Of a DNA stretch of 64,000 nucleotides, positions 29,852 to 43,384 are shown in pieces. Position numbers and translations under genes: made by a program. The notes below the pieces were generated by a model, which had not been told where the DNA came from, made no database searches, and worked only from the letters and a program-made list of their open reading frames with translations. This DNA comes from Symsagittifera roscoffensis (lineage: Eukaryota; Xenacoelomorpha; Acoela; Convolutidae), in assembly GCF_963678635.1 (NCBI RefSeq), contig NC_087069.1:22848360-22912359 (forward strand), read 5' to 3'. Within the stretch, counting starts at the first letter, position 1. Every line of letters starts with the position of its first letter.

Positions 29852-32782
29852 GCTGGTATTTTGTCTTCAAATACCACCAAACTCCACAAACTCCACCAAA
29901 CTCGTGGAACTTTTATAGATATAGTTTTGTAGATGTAGTTTCTTCGATCTTAAAAAAAGATAATTTGTTGATTCCGTTTCCTTTTCTGTCTGCTAATTTA
30001 CCATGCTATCTTTGTGTTTTATCGCAAGTGTTGCGAAGCTTCGCGCGGACTCTGTGTGTAAAAACTGGGTACCTCGTATTGAAGAATTTCATCATGATGT
30101 TGGAAGTTTTTCAGCCCTACGTCCAAACTATTATAAGATCATTTCTTTTTCCAAACCAACGCTCATAAAATGACACTTGCTGTGCATCTTCTTAACATTG
30201 GCAGATTTATAGTATGAGTTGTGTCCGCTTTATTGGCGACTAGTGTTTGACGATAGAAAGGTGGTACGACGCAGTTGGCAGCCCATTAACTACCAGGCCA
30301 GAGGCTTAAATCCCGTTGAGACAAGTTTTTAAGATTCGATGGACAGAGTTTAATTTCGTATATAGGTCGTGATGATATTTGTAAGGAAAAAATTTTAAAG
30401 TTTGTTTAGGCTAAATTTACTTTCCGCGGTTTGGTTTGTCATTGCTGTTTAAATTCAAATCATTTCCTTTGTGAAATGGAAAGCAAATTGTTCATTCGAA
30501 CAGCAAAAGTCTCGTAAAACGTGATCGACTTCATATTACGAAAATAGATTTCAATTATCAGATTCGTTGTTGTCGATAGATTTAGATTTGCACAGTAATA
30601 TAAAGCTTTCTGGTGAATATTTAATCTATCTGTTCTAATCCACTTTTTATCATATGATTTAAAGGTCGCTCTTTCGAGTGAAAATGATATAGCAATAGAT
30701 TATTGACACACTTATTGTTCGGACCATTGAAAACGGAGAGTTACTTAGCATTCGGGTGTTTTCATATATTTTTTTAATTTTTGTTTTTCAAGCAAAGCAG
30801 GCACCACAAATAATCATCGGAATGGGTCGAGCGATATATATTAAAACCCTTTCAGTCGTGATTCGAACGACATTGAAAAGTTGTGAAATAAAATTTTCAA
30901 AGCGTCGAGAAAAACCAGTTTGAAATTATTAATTTGGTTATTTTCGAGCGAGTGAAGCGAACGAGTAACTTTCGTTATATATAAATATTAGCAGTTTATG
31001 ATAAAACTCGATTTTAATTTAAAAAAATTGTTTTTCGAAGATTCATTCAGCGTTTCTCTGGAAACAAAGTTTTCAAAGATGCTTCAATTGCTTATTGCAA
31101 AAATAGATCAAACTTTTTAAAGTTGTTAATGAAAATTTTTGTTTTTGTGTTTTTAGTGTATTTTTTGAAGACAATTGGAGTCGTTTTCAGCTAATTCATT
31201 AAATTTCTTTGCGTTCGTATAGTTCTAGCATTGCGCAACCTACTTTTTCCGAGAATGGGGGCGGAACTTTCTGTGCTACTTGCACATCAACCGGCTATTA
31301 TGCTATTGCTTATCTAAAGGTCATTTTCTTGTAGAATAATTTCGGTTAACACTTTGCTTTTCGCTTGAGTTATTAATTGTTCTATTGGATATGCAATAAA
31401 ACTTAATTTTACGGCGAAGTCAAGTAAGTGAAGCCTCAACCCCTAAATTGTTATGCCCTAGCGGGTTGGGAGTCGACTGAAATTTAACTGAAATCTTTGT
31501 CAGAATTAGGGTCCTAGCCACTTTTTGGCTACGGGGCTGCAGAAAGTGACATGAGCAGGGAAATTTATGTTGCTAAAAAGTGACATACCCAATGTCAAGT
31601 TTTGGAACTTGGAGTTAACACCAAAAAGTGACACGGGTCTACTTTTTTAAAATATCTGAAATGCGTCTGAAAACCCTTACTAAGTTTTTTTGTGTTTACT
31701 CAATGAAGAAAGAACCTTTTAGAGTTTTCAACAAGGAAATTGACTAAAAGTTAGAAAAAAAAAATAAACAGCCCAAAAGTGCCCAACCCCCAAAAAAAGA
31801 TGCTGGCTCCAAAAAACAACAAAATAACCAAAAAATTGATAATAAACTGAAATCAAACATAATGTTGCGATTTAAACCTTTTTGAAGATGGGAATTGACC
31901 GAAAACTATGTTAAAAAACAAGAAGTTGAGTATATGACGCCCAACCCTAAAATTGATGTGTAGAAAAAAGCCTGATTTTCTCAACCTCATTTTTTTCGGA
32001 AATTAACTGAAACTCGTCTGAAAACACTTAATAAATCCAAAAAACCAAAGAACAACAAAAAATATGTTTCATTTTCAAGTAAACACAAAAAAAACTAGAG
32101 CTTATAGCATTATCAACAAACAAATTGACAAAAAAAAATTAAAAAAATAAGAGGGAAAATGAGAGTCCAACCCAAAAAAAAACACCCCTAGCCCCAAAAT
32201 CATGCAAAAAGCAAAAATTTCGATTTGAAACTACAACATAATGTTACGGTTAAACTTCTCCAAGAGGTGAACCGACTGAAAATATTAAGGAAAAACAAAA
32301 AAAAATGATATTTGAAGCCCCAAACCTAAAATTAAGAAAAAAACTTCCCACAAATTGTCAACACCAACAAAACAAAAACAACCCCAAACTCAACCCTAGC
32401 ATCTCAAGCCAACTGGAGAGATATACCTGAAAGAATTTCACTTCTTAGCAAAGAAAATTTATTCAAAATTTTTCAGCAGGGTTGAATTTGAGAAGCGAAA
32501 AACTCCACATCACTTGATTGAGCCACGAAGGATTTTCCAGCTAAAAAATTGTCTTAATTTTTTCCTTTTTATATCAGCACAAATTGTGTTCTGATTAAGT
32601 GGTTTAATAACCAGATTGATGCCGTCAGTGAAGTTTCATCTCGTTGATCAACATATTCGAAACTATCAGTGTTCTTGAGAAAAATAAACCTGGTAAGAAG
32701 ACCTATATGATCTTTAAATCGAATAATTTATATTCAGGATATAATTAAGGCTCTAAAGAGAGTGTACATACACAGTTTTATC
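29852..32782 (+). repeat. 2.93-kb direct duplication, copy 1
   Basis: Copy 1 is identical to 32783-35705 as far as a base-by-base reading shows, except for the first ~100 bases, where short indels occur (ACCACCAAACTCCACAAACT versus TGAAGGTC). Both copies are bounded by a shared TTATC. Content: a tRNA-like segment (30260-30325), the inverted CATTCCGATG family (30780-30960), AAAAAGTGACA phrases (31540-31640) and A-rich sequence. No gene. Confidence 0.95.
30260..30325 (+). repeat. tRNA-like (SINE head) sequence in duplicated unit
   Basis: A-box-like ACGCAGTTGGCAG and B-box-like GGCTTAAATCCC are spaced as in a tRNA, and the segment ends in GAGACAAG. The second copy is at 33183-33248. The B-box lacks the invariant TTCGA, so a functional tRNA is unlikely. 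Confidence 0.4.
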
Positions 32783-35705
32783 GCTGGTATTTTGTCTTCA
32801 AATTGAAGGTCACTCCACCAAACTCGTGGAACTTTTATAGATGTAGTTTTGTAGATGTAGTTTCTTCGATCTTAAAAAAAGATAGATTTGTTGATTCCGT
32901 TTCCTTTTCTGTCTGCTAATTTACCATGCTATCTTTGTGTTTTATCGCAAGTGTTGCGAAGCTTCGCGCGGACTCTGTGTGTAAAAACTGGGTACCTCGT
33001 ATTGAAGAATTTCATCATGATGTTGGAAGTTTTTCAGCCCTACGTCCAAACTATTATAAGATCATTTCTTTTTCCAAACCAACGCTCATAAAATGACACT
33101 TGCTGTGCATCTTCTTAACATTGGCAGATTTATAGTATGAGTTGTGTCCGCTTTATTGGCGACTAGTGTTTGACGATAGAAAGGTGGTACGACGCAGTTG
33201 GCAGCCCATTAACTACCAGGCCAGAGGCTTAAATCCCGTTGAGACAAGTTTTTAAGATTCGATGGACAGAGTTTAATTTCGTATATAGGTCGTGATGATA
33301 TTTGTAAGGAAAAAATTTTAAAGTTTGTTTAGGCTAAATTTACTTTCCGCGGTTTGGTTTGTCATTGCTGTTTAAATTCAAATCATTTCCTTTGTGAAAT
33401 GGAAAGCAAATTGTTCATTCGAACAGCAAAAGTCTCGTAAAACGTGATCGACTTCATATTACGAAAATAGATTTCAATTATCAGATTCGTTGTTGTCGAT
33501 AGATTTAGATTTGCACAGTAATATAAAGCTTTCTGGTGAATATTTAATCTATCTGTTCTAATCCACTTTTTATCATATGATTTAAAGGTCGCTCTTTCGA
33601 GTGAAAATGATATAGCAATAGATTATTGACACACTTATTGTTCGGACCATTGAAAACGGAGAGTTACTTAGCATTCGGGTGTTTTCATATATTTTTTTAA
33701 TTTTTGTTTTTCAAGCAAAGCAGGCACCACAAATAATCATCGGAATGGGTCGAGCGATATATATTAAAACCCTTTCAGTCGTGATTCGAACGACATTGAA
33801 AAGTTGTGAAATAAAATTTTCAAAGCGTCGAGAAAAACCAGTTTGAAATTATTAATTTGGTTATTTTCGAGCGAGTGAAGCGAACGAGTAACTTTCGTTA
33901 TATATAAATATTAGCAGTTTATGATAAAACTCGATTTTAATTTAAAAAAATTGTTTTTCGAAGATTCATTCAGCGTTTCTCTGGAAACAAAGTTTTCAAA
34001 GATGCTTCAATTGCTTATTGCAAAAATAGATCAAACTTTTTAAAGTTGTTAATGAAAATTTTTGTTTTTGTGTTTTTAGTGTATTTTTTGAAGACAATTG
34101 GAGTCGTTTTCAGCTAATTCATTAAATTTCTTTGCGTTCGTATAGTTCTAGCATTGCGCAACCTACTTTTTCCGAGAATGGGGGCGGAACTTTCTGTGCT
34201 ACTTGCACATCAACCGGCTATTATGCTATTGCTTATCTAAAGGTCATTTTCTTGTAGAATAATTTCGGTTAACACTTTGCTTTTCGCTTGAGTTATTAAT
34301 TGTTCTATTGGATATGCAATAAAACTTAATTTTACGGCGAAGTCAAGTAAGTGAAGCCTCAACCCCTAAATTGTTATGCCCTAGCGGGTTGGGAGTCGAC
34401 TGAAATTTAACTGAAATCTTTGTCAGAATTAGGGTCCTAGCCACTTTTTGGCTACGGGGCTGCAGAAAGTGACATGAGCAGGGAAATTTATGTTGCTAAA
34501 AAGTGACATACCCAATGTCAAGTTTTGGAACTTGGAGTTAACACCAAAAAGTGACACGGGTCTACTTTTTTAAAATATCTGAAATGCGTCTGAAAACCCT
34601 TACTAAGTTTTTTTGTGTTTACTCAATGAAGAAAGAACCTTTTAGAGTTTTCAACAAGGAAATTGACTAAAAGTTAGAAAAAAAAAATAAACAGCCCAAA
34701 AGTGCCCAACCCCCAAAAAAAGATGCTGGCTCCAAAAAACAACAAAATAACCAAAAAATTGATAATAAACTGAAATCAAACATAATGTTGCGATTTAAAC
34801 CTTTTTGAAGATGGGAATTGACCGAAAACTATGTTAAAAAACAAGAAGTTGAGTATATGACGCCCAACCCTAAAATTGATGTGTAGAAAAAAGCCTGATT
34901 TTCTCAACCTCATTTTTTTCGGAAATTAACTGAAACTCGTCTGAAAACACTTAATAAATCCAAAAAACCAAAGAACAACAAAAAATATGTTTCATTTTCA
35001 AGTAAACACAAAAAAAACTAGAGCTTATAGCATTATCAACAAACAAATTGACAAAAAAAAATTAAAAAAATAAGAGGGAAAATGAGAGTCCAACCCAAAA
35101 AAAAACACCCCTAGCCCCAAAATCATGCAAAAAGCAAAAATTTCGATTTGAAACTACAACATAATGTTACGGTTAAACTTCTCCAAGAGGTGAACCGACT
35201 GAAAATATTAAGGAAAAACAAAAAAAAATGATATTTGAAGCCCCAAACCTAAAATTAAGAAAAAAACTTCCCACAAATTGTCAACACCAACAAAACAAAA
35301 ACAACCCCAAACTCAACCCTAGCATCTCAAGCCAACTGGAGAGATATACCTGAAAGAATTTCACTTCTTAGCAAAGAAAATTTATTCAAAATTTTTCAGC
35401 AGGGTTGAATTTGAGAAGCGAAAAACTCCACATCACTTGATTGAGCCACGAAGGATTTTCCAGCTAAAAAATTGTCTTAATTTTTTCCTTTTTATATCAG
35501 CACAAATTGTGTTCTGATTAAGTGGTTTAATAACCAGATTGATGCCGTCAGTGAAGTTTCATCTCGTTGATCAACATATTCGAAACTATCAGTGTTCTTG
35601 AGAAAAATAAACCTGGTAAGAAGACCTATATGATCTTTAAATCGAATAATTTATATTCAGGATATAATTAAGGCTCTAAAGAGAGTGTACATACACAGTT
35701 TTATC
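32783..35705 (+). repeat. 2.92-kb direct duplication, copy 2
   Basis: Offset from copy 1 by 2923 bp. Even homopolymer lengths agree where compared, for example the ten-A run near 31755 and its partner near 34678. Such identity means a very recent event, gene conversion or an assembly duplication. Confidence 0.95.
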
Positions 35706-37364
35706 AATGTGTTTCCAATTTTTGATGAGAAAAACAACCTTGATGCAAAAAAGCCAATACACCAAAAACATTCTTCCGGCTCATTTTTGAATTTTTCAAT
35801 CTGTAACTAACACATTTTAGCAAAAAATCGTCGTTGAAAAGAACTTTCCAATTACAAAACAATGATCATTGGAACAACTTAGAAACATGCGTTTTTCCTG
35901 CATACCAAAAGCAAAATTCTAGCCAAAGCTTGAACAAATTTTTTTTTCAAGTTTCCATCTATCTTGACTTGGCCACAAACGGTTCTCCGGTCAAAAGACT
36001 ATCTGAGAGTTATACATAAACGTATCAGACACATAAAATGTTCCTTTATTGTGGTTTCATAACTAAAAAATTGCTGTCAGTGAAGTTTCTTCTGATTGAA
36101 CGATATGTTCGAGAGTATTAAGGTTCACTCCAAAATTGACTACATTTTTACTCATTGAGGTTGTTTTTTACAGTCTACGATGAATTCACATACACAATTT
36201 TAGCTTCATAAGTCCAATAGATGATGAAAAAATCAAAATGGAGGAAAAAAAATCCCTAACCTGGAAACAAAAAAATTCGGCTCAAATTCGATTTATCCAT
36301 TATTTAAAGTTTGGATGTCGATAAATCAGCAATCGTTGGAAAGGTCTGTATATTGCTTAAACGCGGAAAATAAAAAATATATAGTTGAATCGTTTAATAG
36401 CTAACCAAAGACTATATCTTCGCCAAAATTCAATTTTTTCATGAAAATGATTAACAAGGATTAACAAGGAGTCCTTGGAAAGCCTTTTTTTGCTTAGAAG
36501 TGGAAAATAAAAAATCATACAGTTATAACTTTTCATAGCTAATCAAAGGATATATTTTCATCAAAGTTCGTTTTTTTTTTGAAAATTTTCAATTTTCCTG
36601 TCAAACTTCATCATACTTGCTTTAGCCACGTATAGTTTCAAGCTAAAATTTATCTGAGACTTTTCTAAAGTGTGTTAAAAACCTATGAGGATCTTTTTTT
36701 ATAGGTTTGATGATCAGATTAGATCCGTCAGTGAAGTTTAATCTCAGAGTCCACTCTGAGATTAAACTTCCAGAGTATCCAGAGTCCACTCCAAAATTGA
36801 ATATCAAGAAACGACTAATTTTTTTCTAATCTAGATTTTTTGAGGTTGTTTTATACACCCTATGAAAAGTTCCCTTACACAATTTTAGCTTCATAAGCCT
36901 AACAGATAACGAGAAAATCAAAATTGAGTCAAAAAAAGCCCTAGCCTTGAACGAAAAAAAAATCAGCTCAATTTCAATTTACTCAAATTGTAAAAATTGC
37001 ATTATGATGAACAAGGAGTCATTAAAAAGCACTCATTAGTGCCTAAACATGGAAGACAAATAGAATTCATATTTGTAATGTATTATAGCTGACCAAAGGC
37101 TTACTCTCCGCCAAAATTCGACTTAAAAAAACTGATACCCTTCTAAAGTGTATTAGACATAAATGAGGACCCGTTTAACTGCTTTTATATCCAGATTGAA
37201 TGGATCAATGAAGTTTCATCTCATTTAACGCATGTTGGATTGTATCAGTTTTCATTATAAAATTGAAGCTCGTAAAATGACCCAAAGTTTTTTTTCAAAT
37301 TTTTCTGTATAAAGGTATACTAAACTCATGGAGAGTTAACATGAATGATTTCATCTTAATATGT
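35706..37364 (+). repeat. Diverged ~0.5-0.65-kb tandem repeats
   Basis: A phrase like GTCAGTGAAGTTTCATCTC followed by a CATATTCGA-like block recurs at about 35570, 36075, 36728 and 37195. GATGAGAAAATCAAAA...AGCC-type phrases recur at 36215, 36905 and 37371. The units are about 65-80% alike by eye. They lead without a break into the 37365-43384 triplication, whose units contain the same phrases. Confidence 0.7.
36734..36769. repeat. Perfect 17-bp-arm palindrome
   Basis: AAGTTTAATCTCAGAGT is followed by CC and its exact inverse complement. It replaces the normal text at the same place in neighbouring repeat units, so it arose as a local inverted duplication inside one unit. Confidence 0.95.
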
Positions 37365-39158
37365 CAATAAAGTGATGAGAAAATCAAAAGTGAGCCGAAA
37401 TGGCCCTAGACCTAAAAATTTCACCTCGGCTAATATTTGATTTTCTCAAATTCTAGAAATCGCATTATAGCAAATAAGTGCTCGCTGGAAAGCTCTTTCC
37501 AATGAGTAGACGTGAATTGTTGTATGTTTTAAAAAAACTCAGTGTTGGAATTAATCTTAGACTAAATACTAAACCTAAGTTTCATTTTCCCTGCCAAAAA
37601 GTGACATCTCTAGGGCTAAAAATTAAATTAAGAAAAATAGCCCCAAAAAATGTTTTAATCTAAAAAGCAACATCACCATCGTGTTCCTCGTTCAAAATAG
37701 GGCCTAGAGGTCCTTTTTTAGTAACTTATTTGTCAATTCTTTCGAAGCTGAATCACCGCAATCAAAGTCGGGTTGTCAGAGTCACTACACTTTATTGCAG
37801 AATTTTTATTTAGGGTTGGAAAAGTTAGCCCTCAAAATTTTTTTAATAGTCTAGTCGGTTAGTTTAGCTCAAGAAAACCACCAGAGCCATAGAGTTTTCA
37901 AAAATTGGATCGTTTTTCGATGAAAAACAGACTTGAAAAAATTTCGAGCCTAGCCCTAAAATTACGACACACTTAAATAGCCCTAAAATTTTAAATACTG
38001 ATTTTAACTAAACAATTGTTACATATTCGGAATCTACATGAGCAGGTGTACATGAGCCTGGCCCCTAGTTTGTATAGACCGTTTTTTCCGATTTTTTTTC
38101 CAAAAGGGTTTTTTAAAATTGTGTCTTATTGCCAAAAATTGAAGTCCAAGTCTCGCAGAAACCGGGAACCCTTTTGAGCCGATGCCTAAAAACGAGGGAC
38201 GGCACTTACCAAAAAGTGACTCGGCTAGGCTTACCTTACCGTACACCTCAATTCCGTAAAGTTGACGAACTACTTTATTTTCGACAAATTTTGTTCGAGT
38301 GGAAGTGGCAAACATCATTTAATTTCAAAAAATTAAGGGCTATGCTTATGAATCGCGTATTTTTGCTTCTGATACAATCAGATTAGTCAAAACAAAATTC
38401 ATGAAAAACAAAGTTCATGAAAAACTAAGACTGATTTAAAAGTTGCAGACATGTTTCTATGCCCTGAGAAATTAATTTCTGGTTGAAAGAATCAAATTTT
38501 CCAATAAAATGTTTTGTTTTTAAACATCCAAATGCAATGCCAAGTACGAAGTGATCAACTTTGCGTCAATTAACGCTGTTTTTCGATCAATTCGCTTGCC
38601 TTACTCCAACCTGGAAAATTTTGGCGCCTGCACTTGAAAATTTCCGCTTTTTTGGCAATCGTCCGCCTCTTATTTCGGCTTAGTTCTCTTAATTCCCTGC
38701 TCAGACATTGTTTAGTGATTCAGCTTTCTTCTAATTTTCCATTAGATGAAGTAATTGAGAAACTATTGCATTATTTTGAAAAATTTTAATACAAGTTCTA
38801 CAAAAAATAAATTCGATTATGGATTAATGAACACAGAACTATTACGCAAGCGATTATTAGTCTCGCAATTAGCTTTTTTGGGTTGTTACCGCAACATAAC
38901 TTGTGTTCAGATGCAAATTTATTGTTCAGTTGTCTTGTTTGGCATGTTATTTGATTTGAAAAATGTTTTTTATTCCTGACAAATTGATACTATTCCCAGA
39001 CAAATTGATACAATTCGGTTTAACTTCCGATTTTGGTCTTGCATTAACTACATAGAAAGCACTCGTCGACAATATATAAGCAGTACTTTTTGGTATTTTT
39101 GCTTATTGGCTGTCTGTTTTAATTTTGTTCATCGGCTTTTCTACCTAATCTGTTGTGT
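37365..39158 (+). repeat. 1.8-2.1-kb tandem unit, copy 1 of 3 (short form)
   Basis: Starts CAATAAAGTGATGAGAAAATC. It is nearly identical to copies 2 and 3 but lacks their last ~310 bp (the part after TTTTCTACCTAATCT). The ORFs inside (37478, 38034, 38755) recur in all copies because the DNA does; they show no protein family and two lie antisense to each other, so they are not called genes. Confidence 0.9.
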
Positions 39159-41270
39159 CAATAAAGTGATGAGAAAATCAAAAGTGAGCCGAAATGGCCC
39201 TAGACCCAAAAATTTCACCTCGGCTAATATTTGATTTTCTCAAATTCTAGAAAGCGCATTATAGCAAATAAGTGCTCGCTGGAAAGCTCTTTCCAATGAG
39301 TAGACGTGAATTGTTGTATGTTTTAAAAAAACTCAGTGTTAGAATTAATCTTAGACTAAATACTAAACCTAAGTTTCATTTTCCCTGCCAAAAAGTGACA
39401 TCTCTAGGGCTAACAATTAAATTAAGAAAAATAGCCCCAAAAAATGTTTTAATCTAAAAAGCAACATCACCATCGTGTTCCTCGTTCAAAATAGGGCCTA
39501 GAGGTCCTTTTTTAGTAACTTATTTGTCAATTCTTTCGAAGCTGAATCACCGCAATCAAAGTCGGGTTGTCAGAGTCACTACACTTTATTGCAGAATTTT
39601 TATTTAGGGTTGGAAAAGTTAGCCCTCAAAATTTTTTTAATAGTCTAGTCGGTTAGTTTAGCTCAAGAAAACCACCAGAGCCATAGAGTTTTCAAAAATT
39701 GGACCGTTTTTCGATGAAAAACAGACTTGAAAAAATTTCGAGCCTAGCCCTAAAATTACGACACACTTAAATAGCCCTAAAATTTTAAATACTGATTTTA
39801 ACTAAACAATTGTTACATATTCGGAATCTACATGAGCAGGTGTACATGAGCCTGGCCCCTAGTTTCTATAGACCGTTTTTTCCGATTTTTTTTCCAAAAG
39901 GGTTTTTTAAAATTGTGTCTTATTGCCAAAAATTGAAGTCCAAGTCTCGCAGAAACCGGGAACCCTTTTGAGCCGATGCCTAAAAACGAGGGACGGCACT
40001 TACCAAAAAGTGACTCGGCTAGGCTTACCTTACCGTACACCTCAATTCCGTAAAGTTGACGAACTACTTTATTTTCGACAAATTTTGTTCGAGTGGAAGT
40101 GGCAAACATCATTTAATTTCAAAAAATTAAGGGCTATGCTTATGCATCGCGTATTTTTGCTTCTGATACAATCAGATTAGTCAAAACAAAATTCATGAAA
40201 AACAAAGTTCATGAAAAACTAAGACTGATTTAAAAGTTGCAGACATGTTTCTATGCCCTGAGAAATTAATTTCTGGTTGAAAGAATCAAATTTTCCAATA
40301 AAATGTTTTGTTTTTAAACATCCAAATGCAATGCCAAGTACGAAGTGATCAACTTTGCGTCAATTAACGCTGTTTTTCGATCAATTCGCTTGCCTTACTC
40401 CAACCTGGAAAATTTTGGCGCCTGCACTTGAAAATTTCCGCTTTTTTGGCAATCGTCCGCCTCTTATTTCGGCTTAGTTCTCTTAATTCCCTGCTCAGAC
40501 ATTGTTTAGTGATTCAGCTTTCTTCTAATTTTCCATTAGATGAAGTAATTGAGAAACTATTGCATTATTTTGAAAAATTTTAATACAAGTTCTACAAAAA
40601 ATAAATTCGATTATGGATTAATGAACACAGAACTATTACGAAAGCGATTATTAGTCTCGCAATTAGCTTTTTTGGGTTGTTACCGCAACATAACTTGTGT
40701 TCAGATGCAAATTTATTGTTCAGTTGTCTTGTTTGGCATGTTATTTGAGTTGAAAAATGATTTTTATTCCTGACAAATTGATACTATTCCCAGACAAATT
40801 GATACAATTCGGTTTAACTTCCGATTTTGGTCTTGCATTAACTACATAGAAAGCACTCGTCGACAATATATAAGCAGTACTTTTTGGTATTTTTGCTTAT
40901 TGGCTGTCTGTTTTAATTTTGTTCATCGGCTTTTCTACCTAATCTTTTGTTTCCTACGAATTTTCGGTTTTTTCTAAATATCGACTCTGGCTCCATATTT
41001 TTGAATGCACAAAATCAACCCCACAAAGTTGTTCTAAAAAACTTAAATCTTGAAAAAAAATTGTTTTTTAATTTTTAAAATATTTTATGTACGGGTTTAT
41101 CTTAAATTTTGCGCTCATTAATCATCCCAATTTGGCCTAATTTGCAATTTTCGTAATTTCGAATCATTGCCAAAAATGGCCGCTGAAAGATAGTATCTTT
41201 TTTCGCTATCCATCAGATATAAACATCAATTTTTTAGTGTAACCATTAGTTTTTCGAGGTTGCTTTTGAA
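39159..41270 (+). repeat. 1.8-2.1-kb tandem unit, copy 2 of 3
   Basis: Offset 1794 bp from copy 1 and 2111 bp from copy 3. It includes the ~310-bp tail with CGAATTTTCGGTTTTTTC and GGTTGCTTTTGAAAATAAAG. Confidence 0.9.
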
Positions 41271-43384
41271 AATAAAGTGATGAGAAAATCAAAAGTGAGC
41301 CGAAATGGCCCTAGACCCAAAAATTTCACCTCGGCTAATATTTGATTTTCTCAAATTCTAGAAATCGCATTATAGCAAATAAGTGCTCGCTGGAAAGCTC
41401 TTTCCAATGAGTAGACGTGAATTGTTGTATGTTTTAAAAAAACTCAGTGTTGGAATTAATCTTAGACTAAATACTAAACCTAAGTTTCATTTTCCCTGCC
41501 AAAAAGTGACATCTCTAGGGCTAACAATTAAATTAAGAAAAATAGCCCCAAAAAATGTTTTAATCTAAAAAGCAACATCACCATCGTGTTCCTCGTTCAA
41601 AATAGGGCCTAGAGGTCCTTTTTTAGTAACTTATTTGTCAATTCTTTCGAAGCTGAATCACCGCAATCAAAGTCGGGTTGTCAGAGTCACTACACTTTAT
41701 TGCAGAATTTTTATTTAGGGTTGGAAAAGTTAGCCCTCAAAATTTTTTTAATAGTCTAGTCGGTTAGTTTAGCTCAAGAAAACCACCAGAGCCATAGAGT
41801 TTTCAAAAATTGGATCGTTTTTCGATGAAAAACAGACTTGAAAAAATTTCGAGCCTAGCCCTAAAATTACGACACACTTAAATAGCCCTAAAATTTTAAA
41901 TACTGATTTTAACTAAACAATTGTTACATATTCGGAATCTACATGAGCAGGTGTACATGAGCCTGGCCCCTAGTTTGTATAGACCGTTTTTTCCGATTTT
42001 TTTTCCAAAAGGGTTTTTTAAAATTGTGTCTTATTGCCAAAAATTGAAGTCCAAGTCTCGCAGAAACCGGGAACCCTTTTGAGCCGATGCCTAAAAACGA
42101 GGGACGGCACTTACCAAAAAGTGACTCGGCTAGGCTTACCTTACCGTACACCTCAATTCCGTAAAGTTGACGAACTACTTTATTTTCGACAAATTTTGTT
42201 CGAGTGGAAGTGGCAAACATCATTTAATTTCAAAAAATTAAGGGCTATGCTTATGCATCGCGTATTTTTGCTTCTGATACAATCAGATTAGTCAAAACAA
42301 AATTCATGAAAAACAAAGTTCATGAAAAACTAAGACTGATTTAAAAGTTGCAGACATGTTTCTATGCCCTGAGAAATTAATTTCTGGTTGAAAGAATCAA
42401 ATTTTCCAATAAAATGTTTTGTTTTTAAACATCCAAATGCAATGCCAAGTACGAAGTGATCAACTTTGCGTCAATTAATGCTGTTTTTCGATCAATTCGC
42501 TTGCCTTACTCCAACCTGGAAAATTTTGGCGCCTGCACTTGAAAATTTCCGCTTTTTTGGCAATCGTCCGCCTCTTATTTCGGCTTAGTTCTCTTAATTC
42601 CCTGCTCAGACATTGTTTAGTGATTCAGCTTTCTTCTAATTTTCCATTAGATGAAGTAATTGAGAAACTATTGCATTATTTTGAAAAATTTTAATACAAG
42701 TTCTACAAAAATTAAATTCGATTATGGATTAATGAACACAGAACTATTACGCAAGCGATTATTAGTCTCGCAATTAGCTTTTTTGGGTTGTTACCGCAAC
42801 ATAACTTGTGTTCAGATGCAAATTTATTGTTCAGTTGTCTTGTTTGGCATGTTATTTGAGTTGAAAAATGATTTTTATTCCTGACAAATTGATACTATTC
42901 CCAGACAAATTGATACAATTCGGTTTAACTTCCGATTTTGGTCTTGCATTAACTACATAGAAAGCACTCGTCGACAATATATAAGCAGTACTTTTTGGTA
43001 TTTTTGCTTATTGGCTGTGTTTTAATTTTGTTCATCGGCTTTTCTACCTAATCTTTTGTTTCCTACGAATTTTCGGTTTTTTCTAAATATCGACTCTGGC
43101 TCCATATTTTTGAATGCACAAAATCAACCCCACAAAGTTGTTCTAAAAAACTTAAATCTTGAAAAAAAATTGTTTTTTAATTTTTAAAATATTTTATGTA
43201 CGGGTTTATCTTAAATTTTGCGCTCATTAATCATCCCAATTTGGCCTAATTTGCAATTTTCGTAATTTGGAATCATTGCCAAAAATGGCCGCTGAAAGAT
43301 AGTATCTTTTTTCGCTATCCATCAGATATAAACATCAATTTTTTAGTGTAACCATTAGTTTTTTGAGGTTGCTTTTGAAAATAA
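41271..43384 (+). repeat. 1.8-2.1-kb tandem unit, copy 3 of 3
   Basis: Full-length like copy 2, with a few substitutions. It ends at AAAATAAAG, where the text becomes unique (GGTTTGAGAAATTG), so AATAAAG is the shared junction sequence. Confidence 0.9.

Noticed and set aside
37478-42884. Recurrent ORFs of 61, 94, 85 and 74 codons in each copy of the 1.8-2.1-kb unit
   Set aside because: Two are antisense to each other, no motif is recognisable, and copies are too young for conservation to mean selection.
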